64,000 nt of DNA from Rhodoflexus caldus (GTDB lineage: Bacteria; Bacteroidota; Bacteroidia; Cytophagales; Thermoflexibacteraceae), in the NCBI RefSeq assembly GCF_021206925.1, contig NZ_JAJPRF010000009.1:62001-126000 (forward strand). Direction: 5' to 3'. A model generated the notes under the pieces. That model had not been told where the DNA came from. It did not search any database and worked only from the letters and a program-made list of their open reading frames with translations. Positions 33,015 through 42,195 of the stretch are shown piece after piece. Each line of letters opens with the position of its first letter. The stretch's first letter is position 1. The position numbers and the translations under genes were made by a program.

Positions 33015-35075
33015 TTAAAGCGCTTTTATTTGCTCAAAAGCCTCTTCTACACTATCCACGGGGCGTTGGCAGGCTTGTCGGCGACAAATAAAAATTTTGG
33101 TTTGCCCCTCAAAAAAGCGATTTTCCAACAGCGGAAGTGTACTTGCGACTGTACTGAAAGCAACTACTTTGTGCGGGAAGTAGGCTTTTGCGTGCAGGTC
33201 GCGGGCAAAGGTTTCTGCCTGTGCGCCCGTGATGGCTACCTCTACGGGCGGAGCAACATATTGTAGGAAAAGTGCCGCCCAATTTGCCATAAAGCGCACG
33301 TCTTTTTGCAGCAGCGGCACTACGGAAAGTAACATGCGCTTGGCTTTTTGTTCATAGTCCCTTCGGTTGGGCAACAGCAGCGACAGGGCAAACAGGTTGT
33401 GCGCCATCATGGAGTTGGAGGCAGGAATCACATTGTCAAACAGTTCTTTTTTGCGGGCAATGAGCTCTTCTGCCTGTGCTTTGCCGACGAAGTAGAACAA
33501 CTCGCCCGTTTCATCGGCAAAGTTTGCCAGCACGTGGTCGGTGAGTTGCTCGGCGCGCTGCAGCCAGAAGGCATCGCCGCTTACTTGATACAGCGCTGCA
33601 AACCCTTGAATCACAGCCGCATAATCTTCCAAATAGGCCGGAATATCGGCTTTGCCGTTTTTATAGTTTCGGAAAAGTTGATTTTCGGCTATCATTTTTT
33701 CTTGGATGAATCGGGCGGTTTGTACGGCCTGTTGCAGGTAGTCGGCAATGCCCGTTGCTGCGTAGGCATCGGCTAAACCTTTGAGCATGAGGCCGTTCCA
33801 GCCGGAAAGAATTTTATCGTCCAAGCCGGGGCGGATGCGCGGCGCACGGGCTTCTAACAGCAAGTTCTTCCAGTGGCCGATTTTTTCCTGTAAAGTTTCG
33901 GGGCTGAGTTGGTGGGTGCGGCAAAATTCCTCATCGCTCACGGGGCAGTTGAGGATATTGTATCCGTGCTCCCAGTTGCCGTCGGGGTAGCAGTCGTAGT
34001 AGTCTTTGCAAAGTCGCGCCTCATCGGCAGAAAGTCCCGCTGCCTGAAACGCTGCGTCCAATTCTTCATCTTTCCAGATGTAAAAACGCCCTTCTATACC
34101 TTCGCTGTCGGCATCCAGTGCAGAGTAGAAGCCGCCTTCGGGCGAAAGCAATTCGCGGCGGGCAAAGGCAATGGTTTCATCAATTATTTGCTTGTAAAGC
34201 GGGCGCCGAGTGGCGGTATAGGCTTCTGCATACAGGCTGATGAGTTGCGCATTGTCGTAAAGCATTTTTTCAAAGTGCGGCACCAACCATTTTTCATCTA
34301 CCGAATAGCGGGCAAAACCTCCGCCTGCTTGGTCATAAATGCCGCCGCGTGCCATTTTTTCTAATGTGAGGTGCACGTGTTTCAAGGCTGCCTCGTTGCT
34401 GCTTATGTGCCAATAGCGCAGCAGGAACAGGTAAATGCTCGGCATGGGGAACTTGGGGGCGCGGTTCATGCCGCCCAGTTCGGTGTCAAACTGTTTGCTG
34501 AGGCGTTCAAACATACCGTCGGCCTGTGCGAGAGTAACGGCTTCCTTTGCCTGTATCATGGCGGCAGACAGGCCGTATTGCTCTTCTTCGTTGCGGTTCA
34601 GTACGCGGTTGAACTGCTCGGCAGATTCGCTGATTTTCTCGCGCTCATTGGCAAAGGCATTGGCGACCTGTTGCAACAAATTTGCCCATGCTCTTGGCGG
34701 GAAGTACGTGCCGCCATAGAAGGGCTTGGCATCGGGCGTAAGGAACACATTGAGCGGCCAGCCGCCGTTCAACCCCATGGCGTGCAACGCATCCATATAA
34801 ATCTGGTCTATGTCGGGGCGCTCTTCCCTGTCCACTTTGATGCACACATAGTAGCGGTTCATCAGTTCGGCAAGTGCCTCATTTTCAAAACATTCGCGCT
34901 CCATTACGTGGCACCAGTGACAGGCAGAGTAGCCGATGCTGACAATAATCGGTTTGTCTTCTGCGCGGGCTTTGGCAAGTGCCTCTTCGCCCCAAGGGTA
35001 CCAGTCCACAGGATTGTGGGCATGTTGCAGCAAATAAGGGCTGGTGGCCTGTGCCAGACGGTTGGTAAATGACAT
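33015..35075 (-). CDS. DUF255 thioredoxin-domain protein (YyaL / SPATA20 family)
   Basis: A 686-residue protein. The N-terminal thioredoxin-like DUF255 domain (about 1-165) carries [15 protein letters not shown] with a CxxC pair (CHWC). It is followed by a long alpha/alpha-barrel region of the six-hairpin glycosidase type ([28 protein letters not shown] fragments, [15 protein letters not shown]). The domain order and length match bacterial YyaL and mammalian SPATA20. The biochemical activity of the family is not firmly known. No signal peptide, so likely cytoplasmic. Divergent from the Mpo1-like gene, 73 bp away. Confidence 0.92.
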   Translation of the reverse strand: MSFTNRLAQATSPYLLQHAHNPVDWYPWGEEALAKARAEDKPIIVSIGYSACHWCHVMERECFENEALAELMNRYYVCIKVDREERPDIDQIYMDALHAMGLNGGWPLNVFLTPDAKPFYGGTYFPPRAWANLLQQVANAFANEREKISESAEQFNRVLNRNEEEQYGLSAAMIQAKEAVTLAQADGMFERLSKQFDTELGGMNRAPKFPMPSIYLFLLRYWHISSNEAALKHVHLTLEKMARGGIYDQAGGGFARYSVDEKWLVPHFEKMLYDNAQLISLYAEAYTATRRPLYKQIIDETIAFARRELLSPEGGFYSALDADSEGIEGRFYIWKDEELDAAFQAAGLSADEARLCKDYYDCYPDGNWEHGYNILNCPVSDEEFCRTHQLSPETLQEKIGHWKNLLLEARAPRIRPGLDDKILSGWNGLMLKGLADAYAATGIADYLQQAVQTARFIQEKMIAENQLFRNYKNGKADIPAYLEDYAAVIQGFAALYQVSGDAFWLQRAEQLTDHVLANFADETGELFYFVGKAQAEELIARKKELFDNVIPASNSMMAHNLFALSLLLPNRRDYEQKAKRMLLSVVPLLQKDVRFMANWAALFLQYVAPPVEVAITGAQAETFARDLHAKAYFPHKVVAFSTVASTLPLLENRFFEGQTKIFICRRQACQRPVDSVEEAFEQIKAL

Positions 35076-35102
35076 ATTTCAAAAAGCGATATGTGGAACA
35101 AT

Positions 35103-35110
35103 CAAAAATA
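35103..35110 (-). promoter_or_regulatory. TAnnTTTG -7 element of the DUF255 gene
   Basis: Minus-strand TATTTTTG lies 27 bp before the ATG at 35075 in the divergent intergenic region. A match to the Bacteroidota -7 consensus, without a clear -33 box. Confidence 0.4.
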
Positions 35111-35148
35111 GATTAAATTAGCCAATCAGATTTAAAACCCGCGTAAAT

Positions 35149-35631
35149 ATGAAAACAATGCAACAATGGTTTGATGAGTACGGAGAAAGTCATCAAAACA
35201 GCTTTAACAAAATGATGCACTGGATTTGTGTGCCATCTATCTTTTTTAGCGTTATCGGTTTGCTTTGGAGCATTCCAAGTGAGTTTTTGAGCAGTTTGTT
35301 TCCCGCAGCAATTGCTCCCTATGTCAATTTTGCAACCATCGTGCTGCTGCTGGGGCTGATTTTCTACCTCCGACTCTCATTCGGGATGTTTATCGGGATG
35401 CTGTTGGTTTCCATAGCGGTTGTTATAGGCGTAAAAGCACTGGAAGCAGCACAAATTGCGCCCTTGTGGATGATTTCGCTGACGATTTTTGTGGTGGCAT
35501 GGATTGGGCAGTTTTGGGGACACAAGGTAGAAGGTAAAAAACCCTCGTTCTTTAAGGATTTGCAGTTCCTGATGATTGGCCCTGCGTGGCTGTTGAGTTT
35601 TATCTACAACAAAGTAGGGCTGAAATACTAA
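35149..35631 (+). CDS. Mpo1-like (DUF962) integral membrane protein
   Basis: A 160-residue protein with about four hydrophobic segments (roughly 28-50, 62-80, 83-102, 107-125). It matches DUF962, related to yeast Mpo1, an Fe2+-dependent dioxygenase for 2-hydroxy fatty acids. Conserved histidines appear near the start (ESHQNSFNKMMHWICVP) and late (WIGQFWGHKVEGKKPS), followed by FFKDLQFLMIGPAWLL, as expected of the family. Whether the bacterial protein performs the same alpha-oxidation is untested. It is convergent with the czcB-like gene, with a strong palindromic terminator between them. Confidence 0.85.
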   Translation: MKTMQQWFDEYGESHQNSFNKMMHWICVPSIFFSVIGLLWSIPSEFLSSLFPAAIAPYVNFATIVLLLGLIFYLRLSFGMFIGMLLVSIAVVIGVKALEAAQIAPLWMISLTIFVVAWIGQFWGHKVEGKKPSFFKDLQFLMIGPAWLLSFIYNKVGLKY

Positions 35632-35688
35632 ACAGCCGAAACGATGACCCGTTGCTGCATATATGCGCTGTGTCATTGTTCAGAATAG

Positions 35689-35726
35689 GTGTCCTTTGCG
35701 GCAACTATTTGCGCCGCAAAGGACAC
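35689..35726. terminator. 14-bp palindromic terminator between convergent genes
   Basis: Perfect arms GTGTCCTTTGCGGC (35689-35702) and GCCGCAAAGGACAC (35713-35726) with a 10-nt loop and a pyrimidine-rich tail on the plus strand. It separates the Mpo1-like gene from the czcB-like gene. Confidence 0.75.
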
Positions 35727-35734
35727 TTTCTCTC

Positions 35735-36928
35735 CTACTCTCCCCCAACGTTCATACCGCTCATTTGGCGGCGTTGCGTTTCCAATACCATCACATTGCT
35801 TTTGGCAACCACAATGTTGGGTGGTGTGCCGTTAGGGAAAATAATTTCGGCAAGTGTATCGCTGGTGCTGCCTACTTCTACTTTGTACTTAACAATTTTG
35901 AGCTTGCCTTGCGGGTTGGGTTTGTTCTCACCGGCAAAAACATAGGTTTGGTCATCCTCTTTCATCAGTGCCGAAACAGGTACGGTAACGGCGCCCTTCG
36001 TTCCTTCTTTGTTGAGCACAACCGCGCGCACGTTCATACCGGGCAATACCAAATCGCCTTTGCGGGCTGAAAATTGTACAAAGGCCGTAATGGCGCGGGT
36101 TTCCGTATTAATAGCCCGCGAAATGCTCATCACTTTGCCCATCACATTTTCAAAAGCCGAATTGATGAAGTCTATTTCCACTTCCTGACCTTCCGTGATG
36201 AGGTCAAGGTCTTTTTCATAGACGAAAATTTCGGCGTATAACTGGTTATTATCTACTATTTCGGCCAATTTGGTTTGCACCGATGCCAACATACCAATCG
36301 TAACGGGCAGTTCGGTAATGTAACCGTCAATCGGCGACTTGATAGTTACCGATGGGGTAATAACCGATATTTTGGGGTTCTTAAATTGGTCGGCATCTAT
36401 GTCCAAGAGTTGTAATTTGGCACGCAGTGCCTTTTCGCGGCTGATGGCAGCATTGTATTTGGCTTCTGTAACCTGAAAGTCGGCCAATGCTCCTACATTA
36501 TTTTTGAGGAGTTCTTCCTGCCGCCTAAACTCAACGGCGTAGAAATCTATCTCAGACTTGGCTGCCAAATATTCATTCTGTAACTCAATGAGTTGCATAC
36601 TGCTCAATACCATCAGCGGCTGCCCTTTGCGAACAAGGCTTCCTTTGGTAACAAATACTTTTTCTACTTTCCCCTCAATATTGCTGCTGACGCTGGCACT
36701 CAAATTGGGCAGGGAAGTTACTTTGCCGTTCAGGTAGATATTGGAAACAATGGGCTGTGTGCCGGGTGCGGTCAATTGAATTTCCATTGTTTTGAGCTCT
36801 TGCGGAGTGAGCTCCACAAAGTCCACTTGACGGATTTCGGGTTCAGTGGCGGCTTTTTCTTTGCTGTCTGTACAAGCAGTAAACAGCAAGGCTATGCCAC
36901 AAAGAATATAGCAAATGAAACGGTTCAT
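35735..36928 (-). CDS. RND efflux periplasmic adaptor (CzcB/CusB type) lipoprotein
   Basis: A 397-residue membrane-fusion protein from the ATG at 36928. The lipobox LLFTAC gives a lipidated cysteine after the signal peptide. The barrel-sandwich (biotinyl-lipoyl-like) halves are around 60-100 (SVSSNIEGKVEKVFVTKGSLVRKGQ) and 185-225 (IKSPIDGYITELPVTIGMLA). A coiled-coil hairpin of about 80 residues lies between them, then a beta-barrel and membrane-proximal domain. It connects the RND pump and the outer channel in the periplasm. The pump-channel fusion gene ends only 47 bp upstream of this ATG, so the two form one operon for export of metal ions. Confidence 0.9.
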   Translation of the reverse strand: MNRFICYILCGIALLFTACTDSKEKAATEPEIRQVDFVELTPQELKTMEIQLTAPGTQPIVSNIYLNGKVTSLPNLSASVSSNIEGKVEKVFVTKGSLVRKGQPLMVLSSMQLIELQNEYLAAKSEIDFYAVEFRRQEELLKNNVGALADFQVTEAKYNAAISREKALRAKLQLLDIDADQFKNPKISVITPSVTIKSPIDGYITELPVTIGMLASVQTKLAEIVDNNQLYAEIFVYEKDLDLITEGQEVEIDFINSAFENVMGKVMSISRAINTETRAITAFVQFSARKGDLVLPGMNVRAVVLNKEGTKGAVTVPVSALMKEDDQTYVFAGENKPNPQGKLKIVKYKVEVGSTSDTLAEIIFPNGTPPNIVVAKSNVMVLETQRRQMSGMNVGGE

Positions 36929-36975
36929 ACAGTGATTTGCGATTGGGAATTTAAAATTCATAACAGGGCGACGGC

Positions 36976-39900
36976 TTATCGCTCGCCACGCAGGTATTTC
37001 AAGTAAATGATGGAATAATTATAGTCTCGCAGTGTATTGAGATAGTTCATCTCCAACTGGAAAGCAAGCTCGAGGTTTTGCAAGTACTGGTAGTAGGTAA
37101 TGCTGCCTAAACGATAGCTGGTACGGGCATCGCGAACGATTTCCTGTGCTTCGCGCAGGCCTACAGTTTCAAAGTATTGCAGGTTTTCATTGGCTTGCCG
37201 ATACATGGCTATGGCCTTGGCATACTCTGCACTCAACTGCAAATTGGTGATTTGTGCCTGTGTTTGAGAGATGGCAAGTCCTTTTTTGGCCGCGCCGATG
37301 TTGGCCTTATAGCTCCATGCCCAAATCGGCAGCGTAAGCCCGAATCGCATACGCGAACCTAAGGGCGTACCGCCGGAGGCCTCGCTGCCGGGAGTTCCCT
37401 GATTGAGGAAGCCGATTTGCAGGCCGGGCAGCATTTTGTTGCGCTCTACTTTGAGCAGGCTCTTTTGCAGGCTCACATTGCGCATATTAAAGCCTACAAT
37501 CGGGTTGGCAGAGAAGGCCAGCGTATCGGTTGCGTACAATATCCCCATATCGGGCAGTTTGGCAAGCGGCTTATCGGGCAGCAAGGTTGTATCGCCGGAA
37601 CGCCCCAGCAAAGATGCCAGCAGCGCCCGACCACCTTTCAGTTCTGCCTGTGCCTGTTTGAGGTTGTACTGAATGCGCTTGTACTGACTTTCGCCGTTGA
37701 TGCGCTCCAAGTTGCTGATTTGCCCCACTCTGTAACGCACCTCGTTCACGCGGATGATATCATCGTAAATCGTATCCTGACGGATGAGCAGCAGATATTT
37801 GGCTACCATAAACTGCAAGTCGTTGAAAGCAGCTTTTGTTCTGAAAATCAGTCCGTTGGTGGTAATATCCTTCTCGGCTTGCGCCAACTCTACCCGCTTT
37901 TGCTGTGCCTGTGCCTGTGCGGCATATACCGTAGGGAACTCAAAGGTTTGCAACAAGCCCGGGCGTAAATCTTCGCCTGTGGGGGCTTCAAATAGCAAGT
38001 CCAAATTGGGAATATTGTAAGCTGCCGGTTTCAGCAGTTGCTGTTGCTCTATCCGCTGGTCGGCCAGCCGCATTTCGGGGTTTTTGGAAGTTGCCACCTG
38101 CACGGCCTCCTCCAAGCTGATAGTAACCGCATTTTTAGTCAGCGGCTGCTGATTTTGTGCCTGCACAACCGTACCTGTGGCTGCAAACAAGAACAGCAGT
38201 GCCAAAGTCTTCACAATCATATGGCTGTGGTTATATTCTACCTCTTCATCGGCTGCCGCCGGATTGCTGAATGTGCGATTTTTGTTTACAAGAGCATACA
38301 TAACAGGAAGGACAATTAAAGTGAGTACAGTAGCCGTAAAAAGTCCGCCAATAACCACAGTTGCCAATGGCTTTTGCACCTCAGCCCCCACACTGGTGGA
38401 AAGTGCCATCGGCAGGAAGCCCAATGCAGCCACGGCGGAGGTCATCAGTACAGGGCGGAATCGCTCGTTCAGCCCTTGCATCACGGCATCATCGGCACTC
38501 ATGCCTCGTTTCATCAGTTCGTTGAAGTGGCTGACCAACAAAATACCGTTCAGCACGGCAATACCAAAAAGTGCAATAAACCCGACACCTGCCGAAATAC
38601 TGAAATTCATATCGCGCAGCAGCAATGAAAACACACCGCCTACTGCCGAAAGCGGAACGACGGCGTAAATTAGCAAACTGTCGCGGATATTGCCGAAAGA
38701 TGCAAACAGCAACCCGAAAATAATAGCCAGTGCAATAGGCACAACGATTCCAAGGCGTTGCTTAGCGCGGCGCAGGTTTTCAAACTCTCCGCCAAACTCC
38801 AACCGATAGCCGGCAGGCAATATCACATTTTTGCCTACCAAATCCATTGCCTCGTATACGAGCGATTCCACATCGCGGCCGCGCACGTTAAAGCCGATAT
38901 TGGCACGCCTGCCTAAGTTTTCATGCCCGATTTCGGAAGGGCCTATACTTTCCTGAATGTCAGCGAGTTCTTTCAGCGGTATCGGATTCCCGTCTTTGCT
39001 TTCAATCAGCAGGTTTTTGATGTTTTCGGGGCGTACTCGGTCAGCATCCGACAGGCGGAGCGTTAAATCGAACCGCTTGTCTTTCTCATAAACAAGTCCG
39101 GTGGCCGCTCCTGCAAAAGCGATTTGCAAAGCGCGGTTCATTTGCTCTACGGTGATGCCGTAGGTTGCCATTTGGCGGCGGTCGTATTGGATATTGATTT
39201 GCGGCAAACCGAAAATTTTACTTTCCTGCACATCTACCGCCCCGGGTACGGTACGAAGAATACTGATAATTTCGTTGGATTTCTTCACCAGCGTATCCAA
39301 ATCGTAGCCGTAGAGTTTTACCACAATGTCGGTACGTGAGCCGGCCATCAACTCATTAACGCGGTTTTCAATCGGTTGCTGGATAGACAGCACCAAACCC
39401 GGGAAGGCTTTCATCTCATCGGCTACTAAATCGGCGAGGTCTTCCTGCTTTTTGGCCTTTTTCCACACCTCTTTGGGTTTCAACACCACGATGGTTTCCA
39501 TAGCCTCCATTGCCTGCGGGTCGGTAGGCACTTCCGACGTACCTATTTTAGACACAACGCGCTCCACCTCGTCGGGGAATTTTTCCAACAGCATTTTCTC
39601 TACTTTGCCGGAAAGTTTCATGGATTCGGTCATGGATGTACCTACGGGCAGGTTCATTTCTACCACAAGGTCGCCTTCCTGCAACTTGGGTACAAATTCG
39701 CCCCCGATGATTTTGAAGCCCCAAATACCGGCCGCCAACACAAAAAGTGCCACGGCAATTGTACCTGTTTTAAACCTTAACCCGAGTTTGATAAGTGGTT
39801 TGAAAACGCTGAAAACGGCCTGTACGATTTTTTCGGAAAAGCCGTGGTCATGCGGGTCTTTGGGGGGCTGCAACACGAGCGCGCTCATCATCGGCACATA

Positions 39901-41409
39901 GGTAATGGCCAGCAGCAACGCACCCAAAATAGCAAAACTCACCGTTTGCGCCATTGGCGTAAACATTTTACCTTCAATGCCCTGCAAAGTCATAATCGGG
40001 AAATATACAATCAGGATGATTGCGCCACCGAATACCACGGATTTTTTCACTTCTACGGCCGACTGTATGACTATTTCCTGCCGCTCACGGTAAGTAAGCG
40101 AGGCATTGTCGCCTTTGCCGCTAAATTCCAGATGCCGCTGAAAGGCCAGCGCCAAAAACAGCACGACCGATTCCACTACAATAATGGCAGGGTCAACTAA
40201 TAACCCGAAGTCTATGGCTCCAAGGCTCATGATATTGCCCACCACCCCGAAATATTGCATCCAGATAAAAGCAAACAACATTGCCAGCGGAATAACGGAA
40301 GCCGCCAGCAAACTTGCCCGCCAGTTGCCCAAGAAAACCAGAATCACCACTACCACAATCAGCGCCCCCTCAATCAAATTCGTAGCAACTGTCTTGATGG
40401 CATTGTTTACAATTTTAGAACGGTCAACAAAAGGCTCAATCACCAGCGATGAGGGCAATTGTTTTTCAATTTCCGCCATTTTTTTCTTCACGCGGGTAAT
40501 TACTTCATTGCCGTTTCCGCCTTTCACCATCATAATGATGCCGCCTACCACTTCGCCTTCGCCGTTCATGGTCATTGCACCGTAGCGGATGGCATTACCA
40601 AACTCAACCACAGCCACATCTTTTACCAATACCGGTACAGTGCCTTTATTTTTGACAACAGTGTTGGCAATATCGTCCAGACTGGTTGCCAAACCAATGC
40701 CGCGAATAGTAAATGCTTTGTTTTCTTTCTCTATATAAGCACCACCTGTGTTGCTGTTGCCTTGCGAAAGCGCATCGTACACATCGTCGATGGTTACGCC
40801 CAGCGAGCGCATTTGGTCTAATTTGAGTTTGGCCTGATATTCCTTTTTAAAGCCGCCGAAGCCGCTTACCTCTGCCACTCCCGGCACGCCCAGCAATTGC
40901 TTGCGGATGAACCAGTCTTGCATGGTGCGCAGTTCCATCGGAGAAAAGGACTTATCGGTCAGGTTGCGGGGGCGAATGACATACTGGTACACCTCGCCCA
41001 AACCGGTTGAAACAGGCCCCATGTACGGTTCGCCTGCCGCTTCCGGAATCTCATTTTTGATTTGTTGCAGGCGTTCAAATACCTGCTGCCGTGCCCAGTA
41101 GATATCAGTATCATCGCTGAATACGAGTTTTACTACCGATAACCCGAATTTGGAAATAGACCGCGTTTGCAGCAGCCCCGGAATGTTCGACATCGCCATT
41201 TCAATAGGCGAGGTTACGAACATTTCCATTTCCAACGATGCCAGACTTGGCGTGTAAGTAATTACGTCCACCTGATTATTGGTAACATCGGGGACTGCAT
41301 CAATCGGCAGATTTTTTAGGGAATATCCGCCGGCTATTGCCATGATAAGCGTCATAGCGCCAATCATTAGCGGATTGCGTACGCTAAATGCAATGATTTT
41401 GTCAATCAT
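36976..41409 (-). CDS. CzcA/CusA heavy-metal RND pump fused to a TolC-like channel
   Basis: A single 1477-residue frame. Residues 1-1040 are an HME-type RND transporter: twelve membrane helices in two sets, two periplasmic loops, and the family motif in helix 4, here DFGLLVDPAIIVVES (400-414), differing from the usual DFGxxxDGAxxxVEN. From M1064 a second protein begins inside the frame: a hydrophobic segment ending VVQAQ looks like a cleaved signal peptide. The next 400 residues form a TolC/CzcC outer-membrane channel (helical hairpins; LLRQDTIYDDIIRVNEVRYRVG-type segments). Such fusions are known in Bacteroidota. Cleavage at the internal signal, or internal initiation, would release the channel. 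Metal (Co/Zn/Cd or Cu/Ag) is undetermined. Confidence 0.9.
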   Translation of the reverse strand: MIDKIIAFSVRNPLMIGAMTLIMAIAGGYSLKNLPIDAVPDVTNNQVDVITYTPSLASLEMEMFVTSPIEMAMSNIPGLLQTRSISKFGLSVVKLVFSDDTDIYWARQQVFERLQQIKNEIPEAAGEPYMGPVSTGLGEVYQYVIRPRNLTDKSFSPMELRTMQDWFIRKQLLGVPGVAEVSGFGGFKKEYQAKLKLDQMRSLGVTIDDVYDALSQGNSNTGGAYIEKENKAFTIRGIGLATSLDDIANTVVKNKGTVPVLVKDVAVVEFGNAIRYGAMTMNGEGEVVGGIIMMVKGGNGNEVITRVKKKMAEIEKQLPSSLVIEPFVDRSKIVNNAIKTVATNLIEGALIVVVVILVFLGNWRASLLAASVIPLAMLFAFIWMQYFGVVGNIMSLGAIDFGLLVDPAIIVVESVVLFLALAFQRHLEFSGKGDNASLTYRERQEIVIQSAVEVKKSVVFGGAIILIVYFPIMTLQGIEGKMFTPMAQTVSFAILGALLLAITYVPMMSALVLQPPKDPHDHGFSEKIVQAVFSVFKPLIKLGLRFKTGTIAVALFVLAAGIWGFKIIGGEFVPKLQEGDLVVEMNLPVGTSMTESMKLSGKVEKMLLEKFPDEVERVVSKIGTSEVPTDPQAMEAMETIVVLKPKEVWKKAKKQEDLADLVADEMKAFPGLVLSIQQPIENRVNELMAGSRTDIVVKLYGYDLDTLVKKSNEIISILRTVPGAVDVQESKIFGLPQINIQYDRRQMATYGITVEQMNRALQIAFAGAATGLVYEKDKRFDLTLRLSDADRVRPENIKNLLIESKDGNPIPLKELADIQESIGPSEIGHENLGRRANIGFNVRGRDVESLVYEAMDLVGKNVILPAGYRLEFGGEFENLRRAKQRLGIVVPIALAIIFGLLFASFGNIRDSLLIYAVVPLSAVGGVFSLLLRDMNFSISAGVGFIALFGIAVLNGILLVSHFNELMKRGMSADDAVMQGLNERFRPVLMTSAVAALGFLPMALSTSVGAEVQKPLATVVIGGLFTATVLTLIVLPVMYALVNKNRTFSNPAAADEEVEYNHSHMIVKTLALLFLFAATGTVVQAQNQQPLTKNAVTISLEEAVQVATSKNPEMRLADQRIEQQQLLKPAAYNIPNLDLLFEAPTGEDLRPGLLQTFEFPTVYAAQAQAQQKRVELAQAEKDITTNGLIFRTKAAFNDLQFMVAKYLLLIRQDTIYDDIIRVNEVRYRVGQISNLERINGESQYKRIQYNLKQAQAELKGGRALLASLLGRSGDTTLLPDKPLAKLPDMGILYATDTLAFSANPIVGFNMRNVSLQKSLLKVERNKMLPGLQIGFLNQGTPGSEASGGTPLGSRMRFGLTLPIWAWSYKANIGAAKKGLAISQTQAQITNLQLSAEYAKAIAMYRQANENLQYFETVGLREAQEIVRDARTSYRLGSITYYQYLQNLELAFQLEMNYLNTLRDYNYSIIYLKYLRGER

Positions 41410-41775
41410 TTTGGATTGATAAAAATTGTTAGGGATAATTTTGAAAATAAAAAACCACTCCGAATGCTTTCAGAATGCAGGCCTAATAGCAAAGAAAAAA
41501 ACATTCACAAACGGCCTACCGTCAGCACCTAAGTAAGCGAGTAGTTTAAAACGACCTTTCAAATTTTCTACCGCCAAGTGTTACGCTAAGAACGCGCTAA
41601 GTGTTTTTTATGATGAATCTTTCCTTTGCACACTTTGCGATTGAACCTTTGCGCACTTTGCGGTAAAAAAGAGCGCGCTAAGCTGCTCACTTACCTATTA
41701 CTGCCCATGGGAACATACAGGCGCTGTAAGCGGAACTTTTGGTTGGGATTGTTCAAGGAATGAACAGGAGAAGAG
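41410..41775. other. intergenic region with near-direct repeats
   Basis: This 366-bp gap upstream of the metal pump has no convincing gene. It contains two 17-bp near-copies, CCTTTGCACACTTTGCG (41623-41639) and CCTTTGCGCACTTTGCG (41646-41662), and three GCTAAG copies around them. It must hold the pump promoter, but no TAnnTTTG was found close to the ATG. No metal-regulator gene is adjacent. Confidence 0.5.
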
Positions 41776-42141
41776 CTACAATCTCAGCCTACAAATACGG
41801 ATAAAGATTTTAACAGAAAAATTGTCATGGATGCGTTCACCTGCCGCCAATGTGCTTGACTTGTCGGCATTTAGAAGAGCATCAAACAAACGGCCGAAAA
41901 CATCGGAAAGCGCAGCATCGGCACGGCGCTCGTCGTCTTGCTGCAAACGCTGCCGTTTGCTTGCGGTGGTGTTAGGCTGATTATTGTCTAACCATGAAAT
42001 CAGCGAGGACGGCAAGTTGTCTTCCTGAATTGTAAAATCCTCATAATCAGGTATTTCATAAACAGGTCTGTATTCCTGACGGTCGGTATGCATCGACCAT
42101 ACAAGCAGAAACCATGTAGAAATAATGATAAAGAGACGCAA
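41776..42141 (-). CDS. small hypothetical secreted protein
   Basis: A possible 121-residue protein. The only in-frame start that includes the N-terminal hydrophobic stretch (MRLFIIISTWFLLVW) is TTG at 42141; an ATG 16 codons on would remove it. After the signal-like segment come an acidic Tyr/Pro region (EYRPVYEIPDYEDFTIQED), a basic/Gln patch (SKRQRLQQDDERRAD) and a hydrophobic Arg-rich end. No homology is recognised and composition is only moderately protein-like. It lies on the minus strand downstream of the PLP enzyme (54-bp gap). Could be a lineage-specific envelope peptide or a spurious frame. Confidence 0.4.
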   Translation of the reverse strand: MRLFIIISTWFLLVWSMHTDRQEYRPVYEIPDYEDFTIQEDNLPSSLISWLDNNQPNTTASKRQRLQQDDERRADAALSDVFGRLFDALLNADKSSTLAAGERIHDNFSVKIFIRICRLRL

Positions 42142-42195
42142 AGCAAATGGGATTTGGTATTACAAAGCTATATGCTAAACGAATCAAATACAATT

